Positions 50,921-62,632 of a stretch of 64,000 nt of DNA are shown here, in pieces. Origin of the DNA: Latrodectus hesperus. Taxonomy: Eukaryota; Arthropoda; Arachnida; Araneae; Theridiidae. Location: contig CM075851.1 of the NCBI GenBank assembly GCA_037975125.1, forward strand, positions 73,945,487 through 74,009,486. Reading direction: 5' to 3'. Under the pieces are notes generated by a model, which saw nothing but the letters and a program-made list of their open reading frames with translations, had not been told where the DNA came from and searched no databases. A program made the translations under genes and the position numbers. Each line of letters begins with the position of its first letter. The stretch's first letter is position 1.

Positions 50921-51041
50921 TATTTTAGCTAAGTAAATAAGAAAAACGAATCTTCTGTTTCTAAAAAGTTTCTAATTCGATATTCGTAGATATGAAGAGA
51001 AGTAATTAATTTTTCTGTAAAAGATTTTCCCATGTATTATG

Positions 51042-51532
51042 TTACGGGCAATGTAATTATTTAGTTCAGTATTCATAATGCTTGGTTATTATGAATAATG
51101 ACCATTAAAATTGGGCAATTTGTGTGATAAATTTGAATTACTTTACGATAATTTCTCACATTGACCAGTCATTATAAATACTGCTATTATTTCTTTGGGC
51201 ACTTTGATTAATTGACAGCAATGAGACAACCACATGCGTGTAATGTGATTCTGGCTGGCCAATGAGCATTCATTTTCAGTTGCTTGTCGCCTGTGTCGGT
51301 ACCTGTGGCTTGCGTCGCGTTATTTAAGTTTTCCGGTTGTTTTTGGATGTTATTTAGCTTATGTGTGACAAATGCTTATAGACTTATTGCCCACTTGACT
51401 TTCAGCATTATACATAATGATCGGGCAATGTAATATTTGCAACATAATTTATCATTTTGTCATATCCTTTTGGGCACTTTTTAAATTACCCGGGCATTAT
51501 AAACAATGCCCAATTATTTACATTGCCCGTAA
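51042..51532. mobile_element. 491-bp inverted-repeat element (MITE-like) with iterated GGGCA motif
   Basis: The left end ttacgggcaatgtaattatt and inverted right end ttacgggcaatgtaaataat are nearly identical over 20 bases, with a further similar stretch including attcataatgc / gggcattataaac. About nine copies of GGGCA(A/C)T or its complement are spread through it (near 51046, 51114, 51198, 51384, 51423, 51470, 51491, 51508, 51524). There is no coding sequence. Flanks do not give a convincing target duplication (perhaps TAT), so the superfamily is open. Confidence 0.75.
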
Positions 51533-51914
51533 TATATATACCCATTTTATTGAAAACTAATTACATGAATCATTTTTTTTTCTCAATCATAAATCCAGCG
51601 TATCATCTTTAATTAAAATTAGTCAACAACAAACGGCAAGTAATATTTTAGTTTCGTAATCAAGTCAAGAAAAATCTGAGTTCTATTTTCTTTTAACAAA
51701 TTGATTAAGTTTTAGTTTTTTGTTGTATAATGTCAGCCTACTAGAACTTCTACCTTTCAGGACTAAAAGAGCTGGAAGTGATGATATCTTATATAGCAAG
51801 GTACCCAGAAGTTGTGACATAGTAGTCTCGGAAGTGTTTTTTTAGTAATTTAGAAACACAGGAACCAAGCAAAAGACCTCTAAGCTTGGCCTGCCACTCC
51901 TAGAAGTGTCATTT

Positions 51915-52062
51915 TACATGGAGGATATTGCGACCACGACATATTTAACTTGCCCTAGTCACTATTAGTGAACACGAAGGATTTTCGATTGGTGAGGATT
52001 TGAACTCACTATCTACCGATAGCGAGAACAACCCCTCTTGCCCATTATTCCATCGTGGCCTT
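51915..52062 (-). repeat. tRNA-derived SINE (family B), copy 1
   Basis: On the minus strand the head reads ggccacgatggaataatggg then tgagttcaaatcctcac, with a good B box (GTTCAAATC). The body cgaaaatccttcgtgttcac... tagtgactagggcaagttaa is shared with 56545-56820. The left boundary is approximate. Confidence 0.72.
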
Positions 52063-52499
52063 ATTTTTAGTTCTTTTAATTTTAAATTTGTAAAATTTTT
52101 CTAAATTTTTTTCGACAATTTTTAATATGAAACAAAGTAGATTCTAATTTTTAATAACATGCAAGCCAAATCTAAAACCTCCTAATTCATATTAAATTAA
52201 ATCGTAGAATGTTCTAAAACTTTGGAAGTTTATAAGTGAACTGGTGACCGAAAGTTATGTGATTTTTTTTGGAAACTATAATTGAAAGCAATTAGGTTAT
52301 GAAAAGGCGAATGAATTTGCTTAACAGGGATTATTCTTCAATTAAATAGATGCGGAACTCTCTTATGGTATCACTATGAAGACCGCAAATAGTTTATTCT
52401 TATATGAGAAAAATATGAATTAAGTTCGTCTTGATTCTTCAGGGCAAAATAGCTCTAGAAATTATGGTTATCAAATCACCAGCAAATATTGTCTTGAAA
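52063..52499. other. Intergenic sequence
   Basis: AT-rich, no recognised feature. It may include a further decayed 5' extension of the LINE end that follows. Confidence 0.5.
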
Positions 52500-52872
52500 A
52501 AACATAAATTTCTGACATTACCAACAATTGCGTGCATTATCAAAGGATTTTACCAGTACTTTCATGCTACAGGACTTTATCAATAAGATCTCTTATGTGT
52601 AGGAACGTTTTATCGAAACAAGGAAACAGCATGATACATAGTTTATGAATGTGATAGTTTTTCCCACACTCGCGCGATTGTCTCTTTTAGATATCCTCAA
52701 TATTAAAGAATTATGCCTCAATTCCCTTAAGGATTGTCAAATTATATAAAGGTTGGCTATCTAAGCAAATGGAATTAGGAAACTTTAAGTTTTAAGTATT
52801 TGGCACAAATATTACTTTAAAACAAAGATGCCTAACATCTAACAAACTCAACCAAAAAAAAAAAAAAAAAAA
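52500..52872 (+). mobile_element. LINE 3' end, family L-a copy 2 (more decayed)
   Basis: Remnants such as NKETAYIVYECDSFSHTRAI (with a stop inside) match the CxxC...HIxxECDAL zinc region of the copy at 7150-7701. The 3' end shares ggaa(t/c)ta(a/g)ga...ggcacaaa...agatgcc and finishes with an A-run at 52854-52872, probably the poly(A)-like tail. Confidence 0.6.
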
Positions 52873-55160
52873 CCCAACTGTCTTTTTAAAATTATTTTAA
52901 CTCTGGTAAAAAAAAGAAAAACTTCCAAATAATAATTTAAATCAGAAAAATGTACATCAAGTAATTGCAAAGAAAATGACGTTCTTAAATCAAAAACGAA
53001 ACTGGTCGCATAGAGCACAAAGATTCATAATTCTCGACAAAATATTCAAATTGATGTAAAATCGACATCACAATTTAAAAAGTAAGACGTATGAAACTGC
53101 GTTAATAGTTAACTAACTGATATTGAAAAAGCTCTGTCTGAATTTTGGCTGCATAATATTTTTGTTTCCAGGCTTTCCGTTTAAAAATAAAAAAGTGAAA
53201 AAGAAAATTCAACACAAAAATTACACAATATTTACAATAAATCCCATATTTAATTTTGGAATAAGTGAACCATGGATATTCTTACAATTTACTACTAAAA
53301 TATTCATGATTCTAGAATTGAATGTATTTACTTTATATATTATACATTATTTGTAAAATAAAAATTACCTAATTTTTAGCAAGGAGGAAAATTAAACAAT
53401 CTTCTGATTGACTGTTCCCTCGCTTTTAAGAGCAAACCAATCAAAAACCTTTCGTGAACACCAAGAAAAAATATTAAGTACATTCTTTTATAACTCAATT
53501 AGACTCATTTTACTTAGAGACAGGCCAATCATTCTTCGGAGCGGAAGAATCAGGGTTTGACCCCAGACATTGTCAAATAACGAGAGATAAAGGCTGTATT
53601 TCAGCTTTTTGTATGTGTATCTGTAGGGAGTGGTGGTTGGGAGTTTTCTCGATCTCCACAACAGAATATGGCTCACTATCTACCAAAAATACTGCCGGAA
53701 GACAATAAGACGTGATGAATATTTAAAAAAATATTTCAGCTGTTAGGCTGTCTACTATTCGACATCTAAAACCATAATAGAGCATGTTCATATTTGTGAG
53801 CGGAGCGTTCGAAATATCAATACTGCAAAACATTACTGGATTAAAATAATTTAATCCAGTAATGTTTTGCTGTATATACATTTTTTAAGAGCTTATCGTG
53901 AATACGCCAAATTAACGAGACAGATAAAAGCAATATAATTATCAAGATGAGAATTTGTAGAAGATTGCAAATTTTGAATTGATGTAGGAAATGAAATACA
54001 GGAAGTTCATTAAAAAATCATTAACTAATAATGATTCCCTTACATCTCTTAAAGTACTCAACAAAATCACCGATGCTTTTAATGAAATACTTTAAGATTG
54101 AAAACAAACGTAAGCAAATATTTGTGTATTATATCAGATGGAATCTCGGAAATTTTTTGATAGAGTAAGTCTCTATGAGTAAGATTTTTATGAAGTAAAG
54201 ATATTTATTGGTTTAAAAATTGTGCCTTCAATTTCAATACATAAAGCAAAAGAGCTAACACAATTTTTTAAATTTTACATTCCTTAAGATTCAAGAGAGG
54301 TGGAGAATACAATGTTGTGGCTGCATTGTAGGGAGCAATAACAGTAAGCATGTCAAAATAGAAAAATTACCATCAGTATTAGAGGATATATAATTACGTT
54401 CATTCTTTAATTTTGATTATTTCAGAAGCATGCTGAATTAATAAAGATTCATAATTGGGTTCATTTATATTCTAATTAATTTGTAAATGGGTCCAGTTAT
54501 ATTAATAATTGAGTTAAAAAAGAGTTGTAATTGGGTTTATATATTATTATTTGTAAGGTAGAGAGAGCATTGTAGAAGCATTGTTAAGCATTGTAGAACA
54601 ATAGAGAGAGCATTGTAGTCCTCTGTTCAGGAAAATGTGGTTGAAAAAAACCAATGATTCTAATAAATAGACATCAGTATTTCATGATGACAATGAATAA
54701 CTGCTTCATTCTTTGATTCATGGTCGTGAATTAAATGGAAATTGAATTGATAAAGATTCTTTTATTTAATGAACTCTACATTCGCTTCAATTTATTAAGA
54801 AATTCTAATTTTGTAATCCCCTTAACTTCTATGGAAAAAATATATTTTCCTTAAAGTTGCCTTTTAAAAGAATTTTATAATATAATTCAATTAATCTTAT
54901 TGTTTCTGTTCAGCTGTGTGACGATATTATAAAGAGAACACTCTTTAAATGATTCTATATCAATCAAAAATGGTTTAATTTATTATTTTGCAAATAAAAA
55001 CTTTTTTAAACCAAATTATAAAACTTCTACAAGAAACAATTAAACAATCTTATCTTTCTTACATTTCATCAGATATAACTAAATACTATTTTAGAATCAA
55101 AAATCAAAGAGCATTTAAGAGTTCATTAAATTATTTCAATACCACTTTGTTAAAACTAAT
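52873..55160. other. Intergenic sequence
   Basis: AT-rich. It holds the hairpin at 53825-53870, a GC-richer block at 53480-53720 with a weak B-box-like gggtttgacccc that may be a relic of another SINE, and short direct repeats of agagagcattgtag at about 54560 and 54605. No gene recognised. Confidence 0.55.
53825..53870. repeat. Perfect 21-bp inverted repeat with 4-base loop
   Basis: The arm gcaaaacattactggattaa plus one A (53825-53845) is the exact reverse complement of 53850-53870, with loop ataa. No mismatches occur in the 21-bp stem. Confidence 0.9.
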
Positions 55161-55162
55161 AT

Positions 55163-55975
55163 ATTGCTGACCGCCCAAATGCAACACCTTGGAGAAAGAT
55201 AAATCATGTGAAATTTACATCCTGCGTTTGTGTGCGCCATGAATTGGTTACTCATTAGTTGCAACACATACGTACATCATGGGTACCACCTACGAAAGCT
55301 AGATAAGGGAGCAAAAATTGCTGAGATTTAAAGTACGGTAATTATTTCCTTTTCTGTGTTAACAGTTTAACTATGCTTCGTTGGAAATATCGAATGTCTT
55401 TGAAGTAAGTTGAGAAAGAATAGTAGTCTATAGAGAATACGAATTATTATTCAGAGAAATCGTTTATCGTGTTTAACGAAGCTAACCATTGGGGTGCAGA
55501 TATATAATCGCTGTATGCAGCCACTTTGTTGCAGTACTGCACGTTGTGAAAGGGATACTGTACGCATGTCAGTGAGGGATCACTCAGCAACATCTCGCAC
55601 CATAACATAAGAGATCCTATCTGTTATGCATTATTCAGTGTCCACTCGTATCAGTAGGCATCGTTTGAATATGAGTGAAATCCGATGTCATTTATTTCGT
55701 TTACCCTTGACGCAAAATCACAGGCTTTTTTCTCTACTAATGGTGCAATAAAAGACGAACATGGACGACGAAATGGAACCACTGTCTTTACAAACGAATC
55801 TTACTTCTGCTTGCAATACCAAATGGTAGGATTTAAGTGTGGAGACACCGTGGTAAGAGATTCTGAACTGTTATATTATCTAATGTTATACACAAGTCTT
55901 ACAATGGCATCCAACTTGATATCGGAGCATATGATTTTAATGCAATTACTCAAATTCTTACGCTAATACTTAATA
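55163..55975 (+). mobile_element. Tc1-type transposon fragment, same family as 49474-50920
   Basis: The 5' end ttgctgaccgcccaaatgca followed by acaccttgga matches the other Tc1 (ctgctggccaccgtaaatacaacacc). Coding relics follow the same order: RDTVRMSVRDHSATSRTIT, HRLNMSEIRCHLFRLPLTQN, VFTNESYFCLQ (catalytic Asp changed to Asn in the TDES motif). The 3' half is missing after about 55975. Confidence 0.75.
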
Positions 55976-56544
55976 TCAAAAAATATCCCCAGTTTAAAGT
56001 GTATAAAAACAGAAAATGAAAATCAATTCACGATGTTAAAATTAGAAAAGTAGTATAAAAGCAGAAGTCACGTGATTACGGTGAAATTTCTTATTTACCC
56101 ACTTTAATACTACACCACTACAAAAAAGCACCCCCAAATTATTCCGGTAAGCCTTTTAATAGGCATTTTTAAAATTACACCCACTTCTAAATTTTTTAAA
56201 ATTGATTTTACTGGTATTTTTGAAGAATTTTTAAAACGTTGAATATTCTTAAAAGGGCAGTTTAAATTATTTTTTGAGATCATCATCAAATAGAAGATAG
56301 AGAAGCCTATTATGTTACACACCTTTGGATGTAAAATAACAGGTATCAAATAGTTTTTACTGACTATTCCTGATTTAGTTTGGTACTAGATATGAGACTT
56401 GTGGTATCGTGAAAAAAAAGCATTCGAAATCAGTAACATTTTTGAAAATATCAATAAGAATTCCCCTCATCTAATTTTAAAACTCAACCAAGATTAAATA
56501 ATTAAAATTAACTATTAAAAAGAATCAGAATTAGTTAAATCTAA
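55976..56544. other. Intergenic sequence
   Basis: AT-rich, nothing recognised. The minus frame at 56110-56349 has no known domain. Confidence 0.55.
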
Positions 56545-56820
56545 TTGGTTTACAACTTATTTAATGTGCTCCAGTCACCTTTCTTCTTCTTCTTCTTCTT
56601 CGAGTTGGGTTTGTATGTCATTGAGCACCTCTGCTTTTATCAGCATTTTGTACTGTTAACTCCAAACCCAATGTTTCTTAGTTCCATTTGCTCGGATCAC
56701 CCACTTTATTAATAAAGTCTGATAACTCCAGTCACCTTTAGTGAATATGGTAATTTTCGGTTAAGTCAGGACTCGAACTTACTATATTTCGGTAGTGAAA
56801 ACGACGCCCTGACCTATAAT
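56545..56820 (-). repeat. tRNA-derived SINE (family B), copy 2, split by a LINE tail
   Basis: On the minus strand the head part reads gtaagttcgagtcctgactt with a good B box (GTTCGAGTC), then accgaaaattaccatattca ctaaaggtgactggag as in copy 1. The SINE is interrupted at ctccagtcaccttt, which is repeated exactly at 56569-56582 and 56726-56739. The part left of the insertion (caacttatttaatgtgctcc) matches copy 1 (cgacatatttaacttgccct). Confidence 0.75.
56583..56725 (-). mobile_element. LINE 3' end, family L-a copy 3, with (GAA)n tail and 14-bp target duplication
   Basis: On the minus strand: aataaagtgggtgatccgag, ggaactaaga, acaaaatgct, agcagaggtgc, acaaaccca, ending in (GAA)n (the TTC run at 56583-56601). 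This matches 7577-7700 closely. It is a severely 5'-truncated insertion (143 bp) whose 14-bp target duplication ctccagtcaccttt is perfect. Confidence 0.8.
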
Positions 56821-58585
56821 CTAACTTGTAGTAACAGTTTGATTTGATGTTTTATATGTATGTCGTTCATTATTTACACTGTTAAGAAAAATCCCGCTAT
56901 TTACTATTTTTACTGAAATTTTCTCTCATTATCACTTTCAAAATCAAAGAATTTTAACGTATATTAGGGACAAATATAGTTAAATTAATCAATTAGTTTA
57001 TGTTGACAAACGATGGGCTGAGTGTACAGTGTTTTAGATTATACCAGCGATTTCAAAAAAGGACATCTGTCTGCAGCAGACTCTTAAGCCTAACTGGCCA
57101 GAAATGTTAATGTTGCACAGCATGCGAAATATCAATGTTTTCGAAATATAAATGAAGTTGCTAACCCCTTATATGATATTCGCCAATTTTCCTGTAAGTC
57201 TCCAGACATTGATTATAATAAAATAAATAGTATATATAAATTATTTCATAAAACTGTACCCACTAAAATATTCCAATCAATAATAGGCCAGTTCAGTTTC
57301 AGATATAGTCACATTTCCTACCATAGTTTCAAAAAAGAGTTGAAGATCGACAAATCCAGGAGCATCAGTAAAAACTGCCTACCGGCGACAACTGTATTTC
57401 TGAACGCATTTTGATTATTTACATTTTATGCTCGATTATGCTTAGAAACAGTTTTGCTGTTAAAAACTTTTTTTTATTTATTATTATATATCAGTAAGCC
57501 AATTAAACATTATAAATTTGTCTTCGTAAGCTTCTTTCTTTAGTTTAACTTTTTCTACAGTGTTTTTTTCCAAACGGTAACGAAATTTCATGGCACAAAT
57601 CAGCTATTTTTGTAACTCTGAATTACTAATCTCCAATTTTAAGGGCAAACAAAAATAGTTTTTTAATAAATACAAAATTGTCTGTTTTATTTAGAATACT
57701 GACCAACATTCAATTAATATTATGAAAAAAAAATCACCTAGGCTTCATGATATAATTTCTGGGTGTCACAATTACATAAAATATTACAACAGTTTTTATG
57801 TAACGGCTTTTGTAGATGAGGCTTATTTGTTATGTTGGAGAGTATTCTATAAAGATAATAAACAATATTATATATTAGATAACGTTAAACCTTATTAATC
57901 ATTTTTTTTAATATTATAAATGTAATTTTTAAAAAATTAAAATTTATCTTAAATTATAAATGCAACTTTTTCAAGTGCTCTATTTAGGCGAACAATGTTT
58001 GTTTTATATGAACATTTACTTTATGAATTATGATATGAACATAACGAAGTTAATAAATTACACATTATTCAGAAAAAATTCCTTAATTCCTTACAAATAA
58101 ATAATAACTAAAAATTATTACTTATAAACATTATTTTTTTAAAAGAATTTATAATCTTGGATATTTAATTTAAAATTATATTTAAAATTTCATTATAAGA
58201 ATTTACTAATATTTAATAAGATTTTACATTAAAAATGTATAATTTTGCATTAATTCCAGGAACAAGAGCTTATTCATATTCGTATATTTTAACAATTAAT
58301 ATTATTTCTGTTTTATCTTTTCACTTTCTATAATTCTCAAAATCTTGACAGCATTGTGTGTGTGTGTGTTATATAATTTATAATAATAATAGTTATAAAT
58401 GTATTGAGAGAGAGAGAGAGACATAAAATATTGGTATTGTGAATTTCGCGCGCGAAGAAATTTCTCATACACATTCGTAGAATATGGTTAAATTTCAGAA
58501 ACATTCGTAGTAATATGATTCGCGCATATAGTTAAAATTGTACTTATAATATATATACGGTTATTATATAAACCTATAAAATATA
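56821..58585. other. Intergenic sequence
   Basis: AT-rich. 57000-57430 is of mixed composition and may be an old retrotransposon piece, but I cannot name a domain. Short (GT)n at 58357-58369 and (GA)n at 58408-58421; a small palindrome around ttcgcgcgcgaa at 58445-58456. Confidence 0.6.
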
Positions 58586-60273
58586 CACTTGCCACAGAAA
58601 AAGTCTGCGTACAAACACACAGTAAACATTCTACAGAGAATAAAAATATATTGTCAACATCAATTCAATTTTTTTATAATGATTTTCTTTAACTATTCTT
58701 TAAATATCAGTAACAATTAAAGAAAGATAACACATTATTTCAAAGTAATAATGATAATAATTGAAAGTTATATAAAAAGCAGTGAGAAAAGTTTACGTAC
58801 AGATGAGAAAAGTCTTTAAAAAATAGCTTCCATGAGTTGTCCATTAAACTTTAAGGTCTGGTTAGAAAACCTTTATGTCTAAGAACTTCTTCCAATCGCT
58901 TAAGCATTGAGTGAATTAGCTTGGCGGTTTCTACTAAAGAAATATTATTTCATTCCATTATAATTACTCTTTTTAGCATATTTTTCGATATTATGTTATG
59001 TTGCCGAATGTTGCGTTACAATAAATCCCATAAATGTTCGATGCTGCTTAAGCCCGGCGGTTATGGAGGAGTATGCAATTGATATTTGATATTGTACTAC
59101 AGCCAAAGCTTTATTTTGTGAGCAGTGTGTTTTGGATCATTGTGTGTGTTGTTTAAACCAAAAGTCACCGCCAAGGTTTCAAATTTTCTTTTAATATAGT
59201 TAGATATCCCATATGATCTAATATGGAGTCTAAAAAAGTTAATCGCTCAATTCCACTTGCTGCCATGCACGCCCAAATCATTACGCCACCTCTACCGTGT
59301 TTAACCGTAGACACAAAATTTTGTTTCTCAAAACCAGTACTCTGTTTTCTCCATATCAGTTTACGCCCATTGATGCCAAAGATACAAAAATTGCTTTCAT
59401 CAGAGAATATTACTTTGTCAAAAAACTAAGAAGGTTCATTAACATACTTACTGACAAAATTTAAGTGTTTTTGCTTGTTGGCAGTGTAGGTATATGGCTT
59501 TCTACTAGCTACACTGCCGTGATAGCCAGATGTTTTCAGAATTTTTCGTATAGTATCTTCTCATGAAGAGATTTTTTTAACCTTTCTCTAATATCAAGTG
59601 CTATTTGAGATACAGTAATCTTTGGATTTAAACCTAAGGATTTTAGGATGCATATCATTTCTCGCAAAGTCAGCTTAGATGGTCGGTTACTCCGAGGTTA
59701 TAAGATTTCGATAGCTTGTAATTATTGATTACTCTTAGGATAGAAAAATGAGTTCTTCTAAATATCTTTCCAATTGCTTGAAGAGTTTTACCTTCATTCC
59801 TTTGTCTTAAGATGATTTTCTTTGAATCGGGAACAATCTCTTTTCCTTTAGAATCTATTTTAAGTCTACTTGTTTGAAAGTTCTATTGTATTATATTAAC
59901 AAAACAATGATTTTTATTCTATTTGTTGTATTGCCACCAGAGTTAAAATGAATAATTAGTAAAAAATAAATGCAGACAATATTTCATTTCATCCAAGCTC
60001 ACGGAGGCTAAAAAAAAAAAATAAGATAAATTTCCAAATATCTTTGTAGTTTGTACATGTACGCAAACTTTTTCTGATAACTTTTTGCGTAATTTTTAAT
60101 TATTATTACCTTTAAACAATGTGTGTTATCTTTCTAAAATTGTTACTGATATTCAAGGAATTGGTAAAGAAAAGCATAATATTAGAATTGAATTAATGTT
60201 GACACTATAATGTACATTTATTCTCTGTAGAATGTTTACTATGCGTTTGTACGCAAACTTTTTCTGGCAAGTG
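58586..60273 (-). mobile_element. Tc1-type transposon with long IR/DR termini
   Basis: The two ends are inverted copies over about 240 bases (58586-58830 and 60030-60273), starting cacttgccagaaaaagt. TA lies just outside each (58584-58585, 60274-60275). Within each terminus the motif agaaaaagt(c/t)tgcgtaca occurs twice: at 58596 and 58785 on the left, at 60059-60075 and 60249-60265 on the right. This two-site spacing of about 190 bases is the IR/DR layout of Sleeping Beauty-like Tc1 elements. The transposase reads on the minus strand. Confidence 0.9.
58850..59890 (-). pseudogene. Tc1-family transposase (IR/DR element), broken
   Basis: Minus-strand frames read KIILRQRNEGKTLQAIGKIF (helix-turn-helix), RTIRKILKTSGYHGSVASRK, then VIFSDESNFCIFGINGRKLI with the first catalytic Asp, VSTVKHGRGGVMIWACMAAS, GIERLTFLDSILDHMGYL and ILKENL. 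A frameshift region follows, ending SIEHLW (partly preserved) and EEVLRHKGF. Stops and shifts are present in the first third and the last third. The plus-strand frame at 59223-59429 is the antisense of this gene. Confidence 0.85.
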
Positions 60274-60275
60274 TA

Positions 60276-61298
60276 TACTGGGTAGAAAAGTCTTTTGTAT
60301 GATGTTCATTTCAAACTCTTTTATTTGACATTAAAAATGACGGATAAACTCGTACGTTACCGTGCTTTGTTAAGTGTTTAATGCTATTTTTATTGTAAAG
60401 AATTTAAGATATAAACTCTCTGTATAAAAATTTGTTATATTATGCATTTATATATTGGGGATATTTAATATTAAATATTTATTTCGAGAATGCTTACAAA
60501 GAAAGCAGAAAAAATTCTTAAAAGTTGCATTTGAAAGCATTATGTGAATTTAAATTTGAACTAACACAGGAATTGTTTTATAAACATATGTATGTATGTT
60601 TATCAAAGTATATTAGGAAAACAAATAAAATAAATCTTCTAATACATTTTTTAATATACATTTGTTATTGATTTTCAAAAAAGTTCTACATTTTTTATTT
60701 GAGAAAGAATAGAATAATTTTCAAAACTCACGTTTCCTCAGAAAAAAAAAAATGGTGCCGAGTTCTGAGAAATGGAAACAAAATACTCTGCAAGAAGCCA
60801 CGTGACTCAAATTCTAAATGTAAATAAAAATAAAAACAATTTCGAAATTTCTCGAATAAAACGATTCTATTACAATCACGTGCAGCTTTCCAGGAGACTG
60901 GCTTTGTTCCTTTCACCTCTAATGCGGCATCGAAAAGGTATTTTAAAAGAAATCCAGTGTACCGTGAAAATTCTACATCTGATGGAAACGTGAAATATAA
61001 TTTAAAGGGCAAATGAAATGAAAAGAATAAAATGTTTTCGGTTTCTCTAACAGAAAAAATAAGCAGATGAAAAATGGCGGATTGTTCTAAATTGCGAAAT
61101 ACGTAAATTTTGAACTCTGATTATTTTGTCATTATTTAATGTTTTCTTTGACACTTTTTCTCCTTTTCCGAGTTGAAATTATCGTCTGACTTTGGCTTAG
61201 TGTTTGGTTGACTAAGATTGAGTATTTTTGTTCCTTTATTTTTATTATTTAAATTTTTAATTTTTTCTTTTTTTATATTTTGCTTATTTTTTATTATT
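60276..61298. other. Intergenic sequence, right part possibly LINE 5' UTR
   Basis: AT-rich. Overlapping frames on both strands at 60728-61012 show no domain. Sequence from about 61070 onward may be the 5' UTR of the LINE whose ORF1 starts near 61310. Confidence 0.5.
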
Positions 61299-61309
61299 AT
61301 GGATTCAAA

Positions 61310-62560
61310 ATGATTGAAACAGAGACTGAAATTATTTACACGGATTGCGATTTGCGCATTCCAAAAATAAACACTTCAAGATTATTGACTTTCGAAGATT
61401 CTATTCCACAACTAATCTAGTTAGCTGCGGAAAATGGTATTACTAAGTTCTTCACTTTCCTGTTTCCCACTGATGGTACTGCATCTATTTCAAAAAAAAA
61501 ACCTTACAGTTTAAAGCAAGAAATAATTCAAATTGTAAGGAATCACAAGAAAAAAATACAAATTCAACACACCCGTCAATGTAAGCTTCTATTCGAAACT
61601 AATTGCCCAGATACTGATGTAGAAATAAGCAAGACAAACAACATTCTTGGAGTACCTGTTAACTCCATATTTCAACCTGAATACATTTCTTCAAGATTTC
61701 TTATAAAAGAAATAAGTATAGATTAACCTTTATATCTTTTGTTGCTGAAGAAATTGCGCAAAATGGCTTAACGATATTAAGCTTACAAAGATTTACAAAA
61801 AAGAATTCTGAAGAACTGAGCGAAAACATTTTAGTGAGCGTCATTGGACATCATCTACCTCAAACTATTAACTTATTTTATTCCATCATTCCAATTTCTC
61901 CTTTTATTGACAACGTTCGCCAATGCGGAAAATGTTATAAATACACTCACCCTATGAAAAAATGCAAACAAGAAGTCTTCCTATGTAAAAACTGTGGAAC
62001 ATTCCATAAAGACTCTCCCTGTGGCAATGAAACACCTAAGTGTATAAACTTCCAGGGAAATAATGCAGGTCCTACGAGGCTTAAAGAAAAAAATTATTAC
62101 ATTTTAAAAGCATGAACCACCTTCCATTTATTGAGGCGAGAAGACGTTATAATAAATCTTTAAAAACCAGTTTTTTACTCCAGTGTAACCAAAAGTCATC
62201 TTCCTTTCTTGCCGAATTAAATTGAAATAACTGATATTGTTAAAAAAGCAGTGACTGAGATGGCTTCTATATTTGAAGTTAAATTACTTGGTATACAGGA
62301 TAAACAAGATCAAATGGTCCAACTAATGTTCTCATTCATGAAAGAATGTATGCGAATATGTTCAAATCCAGATAGATCAGTTTCTAGATCTCCTCCAAGA
62401 AAGAGTCGTGCAAGGTCTATCTAGTCAAGAAAGATAAGTCCAAACAATTCTGTGAATCAGCAAATTATATCTCCCGAACAACCTATAATAAAGTCCCTTC
62501 AACTATATAACATTGAAGAAAGAATTGAGTCAAGAAGAAGGCCTAAAAAACATTCATAAT
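61310..62560 (+). pseudogene. LINE ORF1 (gag-like, CCHC zinc knuckles), frameshifted
   Basis: It begins MIETETEIIYTDCDLRIPKI with a stop near 61420. The region 61834-62115 is open and contains CGKCYKYTHPMKKC (CX2CX4HX4C), CKNCGTFHKDSPC (CX2CX3HX4C) and a third, decayed knuckle starting CINFQGNNAG. The remainder is Ser/Arg-rich (RSVSRSPPRKSRARS) and ends near 62560. Zinc knuckles of this type occur in ORF1 of Jockey- and I-clade LINEs and bind the element's RNA. Confidence 0.78.
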
Positions 62561-62632
62561 TTTTTTTAAATATTCTTTTACTACGAGCATTTTTATTGAT
62601 TTTTAGTAACTGTTCAGGTTTTTTTTTATTTA

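Noticed and set aside
53488..53720. Possible additional SINE with B-box-like gggtttgacccc
   Set aside because: No A box, tail or second copy could be shown.
59223..59429. Plus-strand open frame of 68 codons
   Set aside because: Antisense of the Tc1 transposase that clearly reads on the minus strand.
60728..61012. Overlapping 94- and 73-codon frames on opposite strands
   Set aside because: No recognisable domain and mutual overlap; most likely chance.
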